Origin: Niabella agricola
GTDB lineage: Bacteria; Bacteroidota; Bacteroidia; Chitinophagales; Chitinophagaceae
Direction of reading: 5' to 3'
NCBI RefSeq assembly: GCF_021538615.1
Contig: NZ_JAJHIZ010000002.1
Coordinates: forward strand, 186,001 to 250,000
DNA: 64,000 bases
Both the position numbers and the translations under genes were made by a program. The notes below the pieces were generated by a model that worked only from the letters and a program-made list of their open reading frames with translations, was not told where the DNA came from and did no database searches. Below, in pieces: positions 42,604-53,500 of this stretch; the first letter of the stretch is position 1, and each line of letters starts with the position of its first letter.

Positions 42604-45112
42604 CACAACAGCAGAAGGAACATTTGAAGACAATGAGATCACCGGGTTACAGGGCCAGTTTAAAACCTGGTTCCTGGATTACGCTTCCTATGTGATCCTG
42701 GAGCGGGCGGTGCCTGCTATAGAAGACGGACTAAAACCGGTACAGCGCCGGATCCTCCATACCATGAAGCAGATGGATGACGGCCGCTTGCATAAAGTGG
42801 CAAATATTGTGGGCCGAACCATGTCGTACCACCCGCACGGGGATATGAGCATCCGGGATGCGCTCGTAAATATGGGGCAGAAGGACCTGCTGATCGATAC
42901 CCAGGGTAACTGGGGAAACGTGGAAACCGGTGATGATGCGGCGGCCTCCAGGTATATTGAGGCGCGCCTGAGCAAGTTTGCCCTGGAAGTGGCCTTTAAT
43001 GCCAAAACAACTAATTGGCAACTGAGCTACGACGGCAGAGATAATGAGCCCATCACGCTGCCGATGAAGTTCCCGCTGCTGCTGGCACAGGGAGCCGAAG
43101 GGATTGCCGTGGGCTTATCAACCAAGATCCTTCCGCACAACTTTATTGAACTGATCGAAGCATCGATCAAATACCTGAAGGGTAAGAAATTTGAATTGTA
43201 CCCCGATTTTCAGACCGGAGGCATGATTGATGTGGCCGATTATAATAATGGGAAAAGAGGGGGCAAGGTAAAAGTACGGGCGCATATTGAGGAGCTGGAT
43301 AAAAAAACGCTGCTGATCAAAAGCGTGCCCTACGCAGTAACCACCGATCAGCTGATCGAATCGATCGTAAAGGCGAATGACCAGGGGAAAATAAAGATCA
43401 AAAAGGTGACGGATAATACCGCTGCCAATGTGGAGGTACAGGTAGACCTGGCCCCGGGTATTTCGCCCGACATCACCATTGATGCCCTGTATAAATTTAC
43501 TTCCTGCGAAATTTCCATTTCCCCCAATGCCTGCGTGATCGTGGATAAAAAACCACGGTTTCTCTCGGTTCCGGACCTGCTGAAGATCTCAGCCGATAAT
43601 ACTAAGGATCTGCTGCAAAAGGAGCTGGAAATAAAACTGGCGGAACTAAACGAGAAATGGCATTATACTTCGCTTGAAAAAATCTTCTTTGAAGAAAAGA
43701 TCTACAAGGAACTGGAGAAAAAATATGAGACCTGGGATAAAGTGATCAATGCGATCGATAAAGCCTTTGTGCCCTTTAAAAAGCAGCTGAAGCGGGATAT
43801 AACCCGGGAAGACATCCTGAAGCTGACGGAGAAACCCGTTCGCCGGATTTACCGCCTGGATATTGACGAACTGAATGCGCAGATCAAAGGGCTGGAAGCA
43901 GAGATCAAACAGGTAAAATACGACCTGGAGCACCTGGTGGATTATGCGGTGGCTTATTTTGAAAACCTGCTGAAAAAATTCAGTAAAGGCAAGGAGCGGA
44001 AAACGGAGATCAAGCAGTTTGAGGTGATTGAAGCCCGGAATGTGGTGATCGCTAATACCAAGCTTTATATAGACCGTTCCGGCGGTTTTATTGGTACCGG
44101 TTTGAAAAAAGAGGAATTCTTGTTTGACTGTTCCGACCTGGATGATATCATTGTATTTACAAAGCGGGGCATCATGAAGGTGATCAAGGTATCGGACAAA
44201 ACCTTTGTGGGTAAGGACATTCTGCATGCCGCTGTCTTTTTAAAGAATGATGAGCGCACCACGTATAACATGATCTATGTGGATGGGAAAACCGGGGTTA
44301 GTTATGCCAAGCGGTTTAACGTAACCGGTATTACCCGTGATAAGGTATACGATCTTACCAAGGGCGATGAGAAGAGCAAAGTGCATTACTTTACCGTAAA
44401 TCCCAACGGGGAAGCAGAGGTCGTAAAAATTACGCTGAGTCCGAATTCTTCGGCAAGGGTTAAAGAACTCGAGTTTTATTTTGAAGAACTGGCTATTAAA
44501 GGGCGGAGTAGCATGGGAAACCAGGTAACCAAGTACCCGATCAAGTCGGTTAAATTTAAGGAAGCGGGCCGTGCCACTCTTAGCGGAAGGAAACTTTGGT
44601 TTGACGATAAGTTTGGGCGGTTGAGCGCCGAAGATAAAGGACAGTACCTGGGTATGTTTGAACCGGACGACCGGATCCTGGTCATCTATTCAGATGGCTA
44701 TTACGAAATCACCGACCAGGAAATGACGCAGAAATTTGATGCAGAAAAAGTGTTGCTGATTGAGCGTTTTGATCCTGAAAAGATCATTACGGCCGTTTAT
44801 GTAGATCAGAAATTGTTACAATTTAATGTGAAGCGGTTTAAGATTGAAACTTCTACGCTGAAAAATAAATTTCTGTTTATAAAGGAAGGAGACGGTAATT
44901 ACCTGGAATGTGCTACCACGATGGAAGAACCGGTACTGATGGTGCAAAGCGGGAAGGGTAGCCAGATCCGGAGCGCCAAGTTCAAACTAGCCAAGATTAC
45001 CGACGTGATGGGTTGGAAAGCCGTGGGAGCCAAGCTGACGGATTACAACAAATCGGTGGTGATGGAGTGGGTCGAAAATGAAAAACCAACCAACCAGCAG
45101 GAGTTGTTTTAA
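42590..45112 (+). CDS. parC: DNA topoisomerase IV subunit A
   Basis: This 840-aa type-IIA topoisomerase A subunit starts at 42590 (MKDDSTTAEG). The breakage-reunion domain shows ERAVPAIEDGLKPVQRRILH, YHPHGDMSIRDALVNMGQ and the catalytic Tyr in AASRYIEARLSKFA. A coiled-coil region follows, then C-terminal beta-pinwheel-type repeats. Lack of a gyrase box (QRRGGKG) and the LKPVQRRIL-HTMKQMDDGRLHKV wording support ParC of Bacteroidota rather than GyrA. Its partner parE is not in the window. The overlap with the DUF4260 gene implies translational coupling. Confidence 0.92.
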   Translation: MKDDSTTAEGTFEDNEITGLQGQFKTWFLDYASYVILERAVPAIEDGLKPVQRRILHTMKQMDDGRLHKVANIVGRTMSYHPHGDMSIRDALVNMGQKDLLIDTQGNWGNVETGDDAAASRYIEARLSKFALEVAFNAKTTNWQLSYDGRDNEPITLPMKFPLLLAQGAEGIAVGLSTKILPHNFIELIEASIKYLKGKKFELYPDFQTGGMIDVADYNNGKRGGKVKVRAHIEELDKKTLLIKSVPYAVTTDQLIESIVKANDQGKIKIKKVTDNTAANVEVQVDLAPGISPDITIDALYKFTSCEISISPNACVIVDKKPRFLSVPDLLKISADNTKDLLQKELEIKLAELNEKWHYTSLEKIFFEEKIYKELEKKYETWDKVINAIDKAFVPFKKQLKRDITREDILKLTEKPVRRIYRLDIDELNAQIKGLEAEIKQVKYDLEHLVDYAVAYFENLLKKFSKGKERKTEIKQFEVIEARNVVIANTKLYIDRSGGFIGTGLKKEEFLFDCSDLDDIIVFTKRGIMKVIKVSDKTFVGKDILHAAVFLKNDERTTYNMIYVDGKTGVSYAKRFNVTGITRDKVYDLTKGDEKSKVHYFTVNPNGEAEVVKITLSPNSSARVKELEFYFEELAIKGRSSMGNQVTKYPIKSVKFKEAGRATLSGRKLWFDDKFGRLSAEDKGQYLGMFEPDDRILVIYSDGYYEITDQEMTQKFDAEKVLLIERFDPEKIITAVYVDQKLLQFNVKRFKIETSTLKNKFLFIKEGDGNYLECATTMEEPVLMVQSGKGSQIRSAKFKLAKITDVMGWKAVGAKLTDYNKSVVMEWVENEKPTNQQELF

Positions 45113-45117
45113 TCGTT

Positions 45118-45154
45118 CTTCGAAACCTTAGGTTCCAAGCACAAAGTTTCGAAG
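45118..45154 (+). terminator. Inverted repeat after parC
   Basis: CTTCGAAAC (45118-45126) and GTTTCGAAG (45146-45154) pair perfectly around a 19-nt loop just after the parC stop. No T-run follows, so termination is uncertain and an mRNA-stabilising or regulatory role is possible. mgtC starts 15 bp later. Confidence 0.4.
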
Positions 45155-45168
45155 AGCAAACACATGCG

Positions 45169-45822
45169 ATGACAGATATTTTTGAAATAACGGACCTTTA
45201 CAAGGCATTGCTGGCGTTGCTGGCAGGTTGTATCCTGGGCATGGAACGGGAGCTGAAGGACAAGGCTGCCGGTCTGAAAACGATTTCTGTTATTTGCCTG
45301 GGTTCTGCCTTGTTCTCTATTTTGTCGTTAAAGATCACCGGACCCTATGCCGACGGTGCGCGGATCGCGTCCTATGTGGTCAGTGGCATCGGCTTTTTGG
45401 GCGCCGGCGTGATCTTTAAAGACGGGATAAATGTATCGGGCCTCACCACGGCCAGCGTAATCTGGATGGCGGCTGCGTTGGGTATGTCTATTGGTTTTGG
45501 AAAGATCTATCTTGCTGCTATTTTTTTGGGCAGCAGTCTGCTGATCGTTTATACGGGTCGCTACCTGAACCGGGCTTTTTTTTCCGGAAAGACCAGCCGG
45601 ACGCTCAAAATGGTGCTGCTGCACAATAATACCATGATCAAAAATGAAATCATCCAACAGCTAAGACCCTATATTTCCCGGAAAGAGCAGGTGAGGCTGG
45701 AGTCATTTCCCGAAAAAATGATCGTGTCGTTAAACCTCATGATCCCCACTAAAAAGCTGGCGCAACTGGAGGAGTACCTGGTGAATGAGCGCCGGATCGA
45801 AAGTTTTGAATTGTGGGGCTGA
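45169..45822 (+). CDS. MgtC/SapB family membrane protein
   Basis: The 217-aa inner-membrane protein has the MgtC signatures: LLAGCILGMERELKDKAAGL, ASYVVSGIGFLGAGVIFKDG and GLTTASVIWMAAALGMSIGF. Four to five transmembrane segments precede a soluble ACT-like C-terminal part. MgtC proteins are linked to Mg2+ limitation and acid adaptation in other bacteria, but for environmental homologues the role is not established. No Mg2+ leader element is visible. Confidence 0.9.
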   Translation: MTDIFEITDLYKALLALLAGCILGMERELKDKAAGLKTISVICLGSALFSILSLKITGPYADGARIASYVVSGIGFLGAGVIFKDGINVSGLTTASVIWMAAALGMSIGFGKIYLAAIFLGSSLLIVYTGRYLNRAFFSGKTSRTLKMVLLHNNTMIKNEIIQQLRPYISRKEQVRLESFPEKMIVSLNLMIPTKKLAQLEEYLVNERRIESFELWG

Positions 45823-46139
45823 ACCGGCATTCAGCGTGTTTCGGTTTCCGGTCAGTAAGACACTGATCGGAACTGCGCAGACCCGGGCCACGGAAATGAT
45901 TTGTGCCGCAGCAATGGTTTGTGTCTTCACAAACCACCACCAGGGAGATTGTACATTTTTGATAGAATTGACCGCGGTTGATCCACAAGTATACCAGTCG
46001 CAGATAATAAACTGACATCAAATGACACGGTTTCCGGTAAGGGCAAACCGGGGCTAATGAAAACACTGGCCGGAGCCCTGCAGACCCGGGCATGGCCGTG
46101 GCTGCTGCTTTTTGCTTTAGAAATAAATATTCCGGAAAC
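45823..46139. other. Intergenic region without recognisable gene
   Basis: The 317-bp gap separates the convergent mgtC and Gfo/Idh genes. The only pattern seen is GCAGACCCGGGC occurring twice, near 45888 and 46080, each followed by a CACGG- or ATGGC-type sequence. This may be a degraded direct repeat. There is no convincing reading frame, hairpin or terminator. Confidence 0.6.
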
Positions 46140-47498
46140 CTAATATTTAAACACTTTTCCACCCGCCATCACCTCCTGCGTTTGTTCATCAAACGTGGCT
46201 TTCATGCCGGTGCGGGCGGCGGCGGTGGCCATAATATTTGCAACGGAATGCATATAGCCCGCTTCTACGGGGGCATTGGTTTGCTTACGGCTCCGCACAC
46301 ATTCCATCCAGTTAAGCATATGGCTGCTCGTCAGCGGGTCAGCACCGGTGTTGGCCGAAGTTTCTACTTTTTCCGCTTTTTCGGTAAGGGAAAATTCCGG
46401 CAACAGGTTGGGCTGCATACCCATGGGCTTGGCAAATTTTTCTTCCAGTCCGCCTTTGGGTGAAACTTTATTGGTGATCAGGTTCAGCTCACCACCGTTG
46501 GAGTAATAGACTTCGGCAGGCCGCTCATCTCCGTTGGTCATGCGGCTCATAAACACCACCTGAAATCCCTTTGCAGGATCATTTTCCGGTCCGTAGTCAA
46601 ATACCGCCGTGGTCGTATCCCAGTTACGGCGGCCATCCTTCCATTGGTAAATATCCCCGTTTGCAGTAACGCTGCGCGGATGTTTGAGTCCGCTGAACCA
46701 ATGCACGGTGTCGATCTGATGGCTCATCCACTGACCAAAGGCACCGGAGGAATAGGGCCAAAACAGGCGATACTCCAGGTATTTACGCGGATCCCAGTCT
46801 TCAAAAGGCCGGTTCATTAGGAACCGCTTCCAGTCTGTATCTTCTTTTTTCAGTTTGGCTACCAGTTCCGGCCGGCGCCAGCGTCCGGGTTGGTTTACAT
46901 TCCAGGTAAGTTCCACCATGTTGATATCACCGAATTTACCGGATTTAATAAATTCGTCGGCCGCCTTATAATTGGTGCCGCTGCGTCGTTGGGATCCGAT
47001 CTGGATGATCTGCCTGGAAGCCTTAATCGCTTTTAAGGCGGCACGGTTATCATCCATCGTTTCGGCAAAGGGTTTTTCCACGTATGCGTCGCAATTGGCG
47101 CTTACAGCTTCAATGGCACAAAGCGCATGTTGGAAATCGGCGGTGCTGATGATAACAGCATCTACATCTTTCGCCGCATATAATTCTTCATTATTACGAT
47201 ATCCTTTCACCGGGTGTCCCAGTTTTTCTGAGAGGAAGGCCGTGCCTTGGTCGCGCCGGTAATTCCACAGGTCAGACACTCCGGTAATGTCAAAGTTCAG
47301 TTTTTTATAGTGGTTCATAAAAGAGGGAAACAGGGAACTCCGGAACCGGTCGGAGAATCCAACAATACCCACCCGCACCCGGTCATTGGCGCCCAGGATA
47401 TTTCCATAACTTTTGGCTGAAAAACCCATGGAGGCGAGGTAAGTACCTGTTGTAGCCAGGGAGGCCTGTTTGATAAATGTTCTTCTTGATTGAGACAT
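46140..47498 (-). CDS. Tat-exported Gfo/Idh/MocA family oxidoreductase
   Basis: The 452-aa protein starts at 47498 (MSQSRRTFIKQASLATTGTY), a twin-arginine signal. NAD(P)-binding motif VRVGIVGFSDRF and the catalytic-Lys motif YVEKPFAETMDDN are those of Gfo/Idh/MocA dehydrogenases. RLFWPYSSGAFGQWMSHQID places His in the sugar-binding part. These exported members act on sugars or glycosides, but the exact substrate is unknown. It is transcribed alone. Confidence 0.9.
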   Translation of the reverse strand: MSQSRRTFIKQASLATTGTYLASMGFSAKSYGNILGANDRVRVGIVGFSDRFRSSLFPSFMNHYKKLNFDITGVSDLWNYRRDQGTAFLSEKLGHPVKGYRNNEELYAAKDVDAVIISTADFQHALCAIEAVSANCDAYVEKPFAETMDDNRAALKAIKASRQIIQIGSQRRSGTNYKAADEFIKSGKFGDINMVELTWNVNQPGRWRRPELVAKLKKEDTDWKRFLMNRPFEDWDPRKYLEYRLFWPYSSGAFGQWMSHQIDTVHWFSGLKHPRSVTANGDIYQWKDGRRNWDTTTAVFDYGPENDPAKGFQVVFMSRMTNGDERPAEVYYSNGGELNLITNKVSPKGGLEEKFAKPMGMQPNLLPEFSLTEKAEKVETSANTGADPLTSSHMLNWMECVRSRKQTNAPVEAGYMHSVANIMATAAARTGMKATFDEQTQEVMAGGKVFKY

Positions 47499-47814
47499 AT
47501 GGCTTCGTTTTAAAAGGCAGATCAATAATGCAGGAACACTGCCCGTTAAATTTAGCCAACAATGGGGAATTATGGCACTTAAAAAACGAATATTTTGCTA
47601 TAACGTTTTCGGGGAGGCAATTTTGTTTCAGGTTCCAGGTTTAATGTCGGTGCGCATGCCGGTTCGGTATTCTCGGTGTTTGGTGGGGGCGTTAGTGAGG
47701 AGTAGTTAGGGACACTGCTTCCCTCGGTGAAAGGGCGCCTTCGGGTATCCGTTTCAATGCCGTTATCAATTACAGATAACGAGTTGCTGGAAGCGTTGAA
47801 GGTCAAAAATTTCA

Positions 47815-48310
47815 CTCAAAAGGTTCAGAGAATATTACCTTGATGGCATCTGTAAAACCTTTGAGAACTATCGGTGCAAGCGCCCAGGATATCTTCCACG
47901 CTCCGGGCTTTTAAATCGGTCAGTACGCTCATACAGAAAGAAGCTGATCCTGTTTCAGCCATCCACATGCCCAACACCTGTTTTAATCTATCGTTTTTCA
48001 AACCAATAACCAGGTAAATGCATTTGTTAATATACTTGCCATTCTGCTTTACTTTCAGCACAATACTGTCCATCCAGACTGTATAATACACCACTTCCGG
48101 TGGCTGCTGCTGCCATTCTTTGATGTGCTCTATAATGCGGTTGATGACATTAGAAATGGTGCCCCTCACTAACATCCACACCATATACTTGCTTTACTTG
48201 TTCAACGATATCGGTGTCATTCCCCGGCTATACATACTGATAGCGGACTCTTCGGTTTATCGCTCATGCGATGACCTTGGGTATCAACTGCGGCTCAAAC
48301 TCGCTGTTAC
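47815..48310 (-). pseudogene. IS256 (Mutator) family transposase remnant
   Basis: Reading the minus strand from 48310, fragments of an IS256-type transposase appear in shifting frames. They are EFEPQLIPK, then SAISMYSRGMTP, then DIVEQVKQVYGVDVS, then a longer stretch EWQQQPPEVVYYTVWMDSIV ... DRLKQVLGMWMAETGSA ... ILGACTD, then GFTDAIKVIFSEP after another frameshift. At least three frameshifts and stops are present, and the C-terminal third, including the last catalytic Glu, is missing. No terminal inverted repeats were found. It lies just upstream of the second PUL's sigma gene. Confidence 0.85.
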
Positions 48311-48377
48311 TTGTTTATAGAAATATGCGTATTATTGCTGGTAATATTATTCTGGTCTATCAATTAACGAAGTTGCA

Positions 48378-48977
48378 ATGAGCCTGAAGCCACTGTCTGG
48401 TGAAAAAGAATTGCTGGTACAAATCGCTGCCGGAGACAGGCAGGCTTTTACAGTGTTGTTTAATCATTACCAGAAATTCGTGTTTGGCTTTGGAAAAAAA
48501 CTGACACATTCTGATGAATTGGCGCTGGACATGGTGCAGGACGTATTTTTAAAGCTGTGGCAGTCCAGGGAGGCCCTGGCTAAGGTAGAAGTTTTCGGGG
48601 CTTATCTGAACCGGCTGGTACGAAATCACGCTCTTAATGTATTACGCAACTTGTCGAGGCAAATTCGTCCCGAAGGGGATATAGCCCTGGCCGTTGATAA
48701 ATCAGATAATACAACCCTCAGGCAAATCGATTATCAAGAGATCGTAAAAGTTGTTGCCGAAGTAGTAAACACGCTGACGCCCCAGCAAAAGCTGGCTTAT
48801 GAACTTTGTCATCAACAGGGATTAAAATACGAAGAAGCTGCCGAAAAGATGCAGATATCCCCGAAAACCGTTCATGTACACATGAAGCAAGCCCTTGCCC
48901 GGATCCGCGAAAATCTGAAAAACCATTCGATCGGCTACCCGGCACTTATTTTTTTGCTGTTAAAAGACATTAACTGA
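48378..48977 (+). CDS. ECF sigma factor (FecI-like, PUL type)
   Basis: The 199-aa sigma factor has region 2 at about residues 25-95 (FNHYQKFVFGFGKKL; ALDMVQDVFLKLWQSR) and region 4 at about 130-185 (LTPQQKLAYELCHQQGLKYE; MQISPKTVHVHMKQALARIR). It matches the Bacteroidota sigma-70 family linked to SusC/FecR trans-envelope signalling. The FecR gene follows after 98 bp, so it probably drives the PUL downstream. Confidence 0.93.
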   Translation: MSLKPLSGEKELLVQIAAGDRQAFTVLFNHYQKFVFGFGKKLTHSDELALDMVQDVFLKLWQSREALAKVEVFGAYLNRLVRNHALNVLRNLSRQIRPEGDIALAVDKSDNTTLRQIDYQEIVKVVAEVVNTLTPQQKLAYELCHQQGLKYEEAAEKMQISPKTVHVHMKQALARIRENLKNHSIGYPALIFLLLKDIN

Positions 48978-49075
48978 CGCCCTAAAAAAATATAAAAATA
49001 GACTACCCCGGTTCTCTGAAAATGGTGTCAATATATACAGGCCCCTCGTGGGATTAATGATTGCAACTAATTAAA

Positions 49076-50269
49076 ATGAATAAAAATATTTCCAGGCTCC
49101 GGGAATTATTGAGTCGCTACCTGTCTGGTGACGATTTGTCTGAAACAGAAGGGGCTGAACTGTGGGATTATATTGATGATCCGTTGTTTGGCGGGGAGCT
49201 GGAAAGTATACTTGAAGAGGCTTTTTACCTGCAAACAGATGAAGCGTCACTTACCCCCAGCCAGCAACAGCAGGTGTTACATCGTGTTTTTGAAATCAGG
49301 ACAGCAAGTCAAAAAAGGAAAAAACTGGTAAAGCTATGGCCACGCCTGGCCGCTGGAGTGGCAGCTTCCGTTATGATTGTGCTACTGAGTACTTACTGGT
49401 TCAGGTCAGTAAATCCCCCGGCTTCCCCCGAAGCAGAACAGGTAGCTGTGGCTGGTAATATCGCACCGGGTAAGGTTGGCGCTACACTAACCCTGGATAA
49501 TGGTCAAAAAATCAGCCTGACAGATATTAATAAAGGGGAGGTAATTAAAGAAGGAGGTATACGGATTGTAAAGACAGCAGATGGACAACTGGTCTATGAA
49601 ATCAAACCCGGCAATAACATCGCTGCTGGAATAAATATTTTAAGTACGGCCCCCGGAGAAACCTATTGTGTTACCCTGCCTGATCAATCAAAGGTATGGC
49701 TGAATGCAGACTCACGATTAACTTATAATGCTGCACTTTACAACAATGGCAGGCGCCAGCTAAGTCTTGAGGGAGAAGCATATTTTGAAATATTCAAGGA
49801 CAAAGCGCATCCTTTTATTGTGACCACAGGCGCTCAGCAGGTAGAAGTGTTGGGTACTCATTTTAATATTAGCGCCTACCCCACAGATGTAAGCATTAAA
49901 ACAACCCTGTTGGAAGGCAGCGTGAAGGTAAAGGGCAACGGTAGCGAGAGGCTGATAAAACCGGGTCAGCAGGCAGCACTTAGCTCAGGCAAGATAGAGG
50001 TAAAAACGGTGCAGGCGGAAGATGCGGTTGCCTGGAAAAACGGGTTCTTCGTTTTCGATAATGAAGACCTGCAAGCCGTAATGACAAAGATTGCCAGGTG
50101 GTATAATATAACGGTTCAGTTTGAAGACCCTGCGTTAAAAAAGGAAACTTTTTATGGAAGCGTGAGTCGCTTTGAAAACATATCTACCGTGTTGAAATCG
50201 CTGGAACGTACAGGTGTAGTAACTTTTAGAATAAAAGATAAGAATGTTATTGTAGCAAAAAAACGTTGA
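49076..50269 (+). CDS. FecR family anti-sigma factor
   Basis: The 397-aa inner-membrane protein starts at the ATG at 49076 (MNKNISRLRELLSRYLSGDD). A cytoplasmic segment is followed by one membrane helix near residues 85-107 (AAGVAASVMIVLLSTYW). The periplasmic FecR domain contains TLTLDNGQKISLTD, CVTLPDQSKVWLNADSRLTY, LEGEAYFEI and VEVLGTHFNISAYP. The C-terminal DUF4974-like part has ITVQFEDPALKKETFYGSVS. It should hold the sigma factor upstream inactive until SusC's STN domain signals substrate. Confidence 0.94.
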   Translation: MNKNISRLRELLSRYLSGDDLSETEGAELWDYIDDPLFGGELESILEEAFYLQTDEASLTPSQQQQVLHRVFEIRTASQKRKKLVKLWPRLAAGVAASVMIVLLSTYWFRSVNPPASPEAEQVAVAGNIAPGKVGATLTLDNGQKISLTDINKGEVIKEGGIRIVKTADGQLVYEIKPGNNIAAGINILSTAPGETYCVTLPDQSKVWLNADSRLTYNAALYNNGRRQLSLEGEAYFEIFKDKAHPFIVTTGAQQVEVLGTHFNISAYPTDVSIKTTLLEGSVKVKGNGSERLIKPGQQAALSSGKIEVKTVQAEDAVAWKNGFFVFDNEDLQAVMTKIARWYNITVQFEDPALKKETFYGSVSRFENISTVLKSLERTGVVTFRIKDKNVIVAKKR

Positions 50270-50330
50270 GCCGGCTGCCATACCCGTACTTAGCAAATTT
50301 GCCATATTGATTATTAAAACCAACTAAAAA

Positions 50331-50414
50331 ATGAAAAAGACGATTGAGTGCAATTCTCTGAAACGGGTGCTGTAACACTACATAAATAAAGGACTTCGAC
50401 GGCCATCGAAGCCC
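50331..50414 (+). other. Vestigial SusC start / short leader peptide and hairpin
   Basis: ATG at 50331 opens a 14-codon frame, MKKTIECNSLKRVL, that stops at 50373-50375. It looks like the usual beginning of a SusC gene (MKK...LKRVLRIMKL). A hairpin follows at once: GGACTTCGA (50391-50399) against TCGAAGCCC (50406-50414), bordered by AAA and TTT. It may be a decayed duplicate of the SusC 5' end or an attenuator-type leader. The real SusC frame starts at 50509. Confidence 0.35.
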
Positions 50415-50508
50415 TTTACCATCTGTTGTAGAAACCTATTTTTCAAACAGGCTCCTGTGCTGTATCCGTTAAAAATATCAACACCGGAGTCATTAACAGA
50501 CTTTTCAA

Positions 50509-53500
50509 ATGTATAAAAAAATTGTACAACAATTTTGCGTGCCATGGCATGGCATTAAAAAACTGCTACGGATTATGAAGCTGACAACTGTTTTATTGAT
50601 CATCACATTTATGGAAGTTAGCGCCGCCTCCCACGGGCAATCACTAACACTGTCAGGCCGTAACGTCAGTTTAAGCAGGCTAATCAGTGAAATAAGGAAG
50701 CAGACGGGGTATGGTGTGCTTGTTTCAACTACAAGGGTTAATACCGGTCGCCAGCTTAGCCTGAATTTTAAGAATACTCCTTTGCGTGATGTGTTGAATA
50801 AGATTGCCGCAGATTTAGCGCTTTCTTATTCAATGGAAGACCGGACCATAGTTATCTGGCCAAGGACATCTGCCCAGGCTATACCAATAGCAGCTGCCGC
50901 ATCAGTGATTATTTCCGGTAAGGTTACAGGCGAAGACGGGCAGCCGCTGCAGGGTGTAACTGTAACGGCGCATAGCACCGGGAATGTGATGATAACAGAT
51001 ACAGACGGCAGTTTTAAAATACAGGTTGAGGAGCAAAATGAACTGCTCGTTTTTTCGTATGTAGGGTATCAGACAGTTGAACTGCGTGCAAAAGACGGGG
51101 CTCATATGAATGTGGTACTGAAACAGCAAAAGAGCCAGATGGAAGAAGTGCGGATTATTGGTTATGGAGAACAGGCCCGGAAAAAGATATCCACTGCTGT
51201 GTCCAGGGCTGACGGAAAATATATTGGTATACAGCCGGTTTCAACCCCGGGCGAAGCGCTGGCAGGTTTAGTGTCCGGTGTACAGGTTCAATCGGGAAGA
51301 GGTGGCTATCCGGGGGAAGCCCCAATAATCAGGATACGGGGAATCGGATCTTTGGGCACCAGCAGCGATCCGCTTTTTGTAGTAGATGGCTACCCATTGC
51401 AGGAAGCAACACAGTTTAACCTGATCAATCCTGCCGATATTGAATCCATAGATCTTTTAAAAGATGCGGCTTCGGCAGCAATTTACGGTTCGAGAGCCGC
51501 AAATGGAGTTGTTATTGTTACCACCAAAAGAGGCAGGGCCGGGAAAACCAGCTTTAATGTATCTGCTTATACCGGCGTACAGTATATAGCAAAAAAAGTA
51601 GACCTGCTCAACCGCGATCAGTTTATTGAGTATTCAAAATATGCGGCCCGGATGCGTAACGTCACTTATCCGGCTGTATTTGATACCGATCCCCAAAGCC
51701 TCCCGGATGTTGATTGGCAGGATGTGATATTTCGACCAGCACCTATTTCAGATTTTCAGATGTCCGCCAGAGGTGGTACTGATAAGGTGCAGTATTCCGT
51801 TTCGGGAGGTTATTTTAACCAGCAGGGGACTATGATTGGTACCAGCTACAAGCGGTATAATATTCGCTTTAACCTGGATGCCCAGTTAAGCCCTAAATTG
51901 AAGCTGGGTATATCCATGGCGCCCTCTTACTCACAGCAATACCGGCAACCTGCCGGAGGACAGTTTAGCGAGGCTTCTGCCAGCGAAACATCGGGAGCCA
52001 GGGCATTGCCCAGTCCCATCCACTCGGCAGTGCTGATGCCTCCAGTTGTGCCGGTGTACGATGAAAATGGCGATTATGCGCAGGGGTACCGGGGGTTGAA
52101 GAATTCGGCAAATGGGGTGTTTTTTCAGGCTGCACTTTTTAATCCTCTCGGAGTGTTAGAGCTTTCTAAAAACAGGCTTCGCGAATACCGGATCCTGGGA
52201 AATAATTTTTTGGAATATCAACCTGTTAAGGACCTGAAAATTAAGACATCGATAGGCGCTACACTCAATATGAACGACCAGTACGCCTATATACCGGCTA
52301 CCCTTGCCAATGGAAGTGCACCGGCTGCCAGCTTGTCGAACCCGGTTATAAACCAGATCTATGCTGCTGAAGCGCAGTCCAGTGTATTAGACTGGGTATG
52401 GGAGAATACAGCTTCTTATAAAAAGAGAATTGGCGGGCATAACTTTAATGCCTTGTTATTGTATTCCCTTCAAAAATTCCAGGCAAAATCAACCACGGTA
52501 AACGGACGACCGGGTACTTATGTTACCACGCTTTTAGAAAACCCGTTGGCTTCATCAGAAATTCTGGGTTCACTGGCCTACAGTCAAAATGCATTCATGT
52601 CGCTGGGTGGGCGGCTTAGCTACGATTATAGGAGCAAGTATATGCTAACAGCGGCATTGCGGCAGGATGGATCATCCCGGTTTGGTCCTAATAACCGGTT
52701 TGCGCTATTCCCTTCTGTTTCGGGTGCATGGCGTATTACCGAAGAGCCTTTTATGGCCGCATTACAACCCGTGCTGAGCGAGTTGAAACTGAGAGCCAGT
52801 TACGGAGAAACGGGGAATGCTAATATCGGAGATTTTACCTGGGCCAATAATATCATCGATCGTAATTATGTGTTCAATGAGCAAAAGGCTTTTGGCGCTG
52901 CACAATCCGGGTTCGCGAATGATAACTTAACCTGGGAAAAGAACCGGCAAACGGATTTCGGTTTGGAAATAGGATTTTTGAATGACAAGTACAGCATTTC
53001 CTTTGACTATTATAAGCGACAAACGGATGGAATGCTGTTTCAAAAGGACCTGCCCAGCATCATTGGTTATGCCACTACATACCGTACCAATATGGGAAGC
53101 TTAAGTAATCATGGTTTTGAAATAAGCGCCAAAGGGAATTTCAATATAAATGCATTTCGCTTGTTGCTGGATGCTAACATTTCAGCCAATCGTACAAGAG
53201 TCAACGACCTGGGTGGCCCAACATCGTTACCTGCACAGTCGGCAATTTTTGGCTGGGATAATGTATTCCAGGTTAGAGTGGGGGAACCGCTGGGGCTGAT
53301 GCGCGGCTACGAAGTGATGGGTATTTTTAAATATGCCGAAGACCTGGCTAAACACCCGCAGTGGGTTACAGGAAATAAAGTAGGTGACTGGATTATTAAA
53401 GACCAGAATAATGATGGAAAGATCAATGAGGAAGATATGACCGTGATTGGCCACGGCTTCCCCGACTTTGTTTACGGTTTAACTGCCAACTTACAGTACA

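Noticed and set aside
45885..46095. Two GCAGACCCGGGC words in the mgtC-Gfo gap
   Set aside because: The repeat is only about 12 bp and not seen elsewhere in the window; too little to call an element.
47579..47815. 78-codon minus-strand frame between Gfo/Idh gene and the transposase remnant
   Set aside because: It crosses a partial family D repeat, has low-complexity Pro/Thr/Ser content and no recognisable features.
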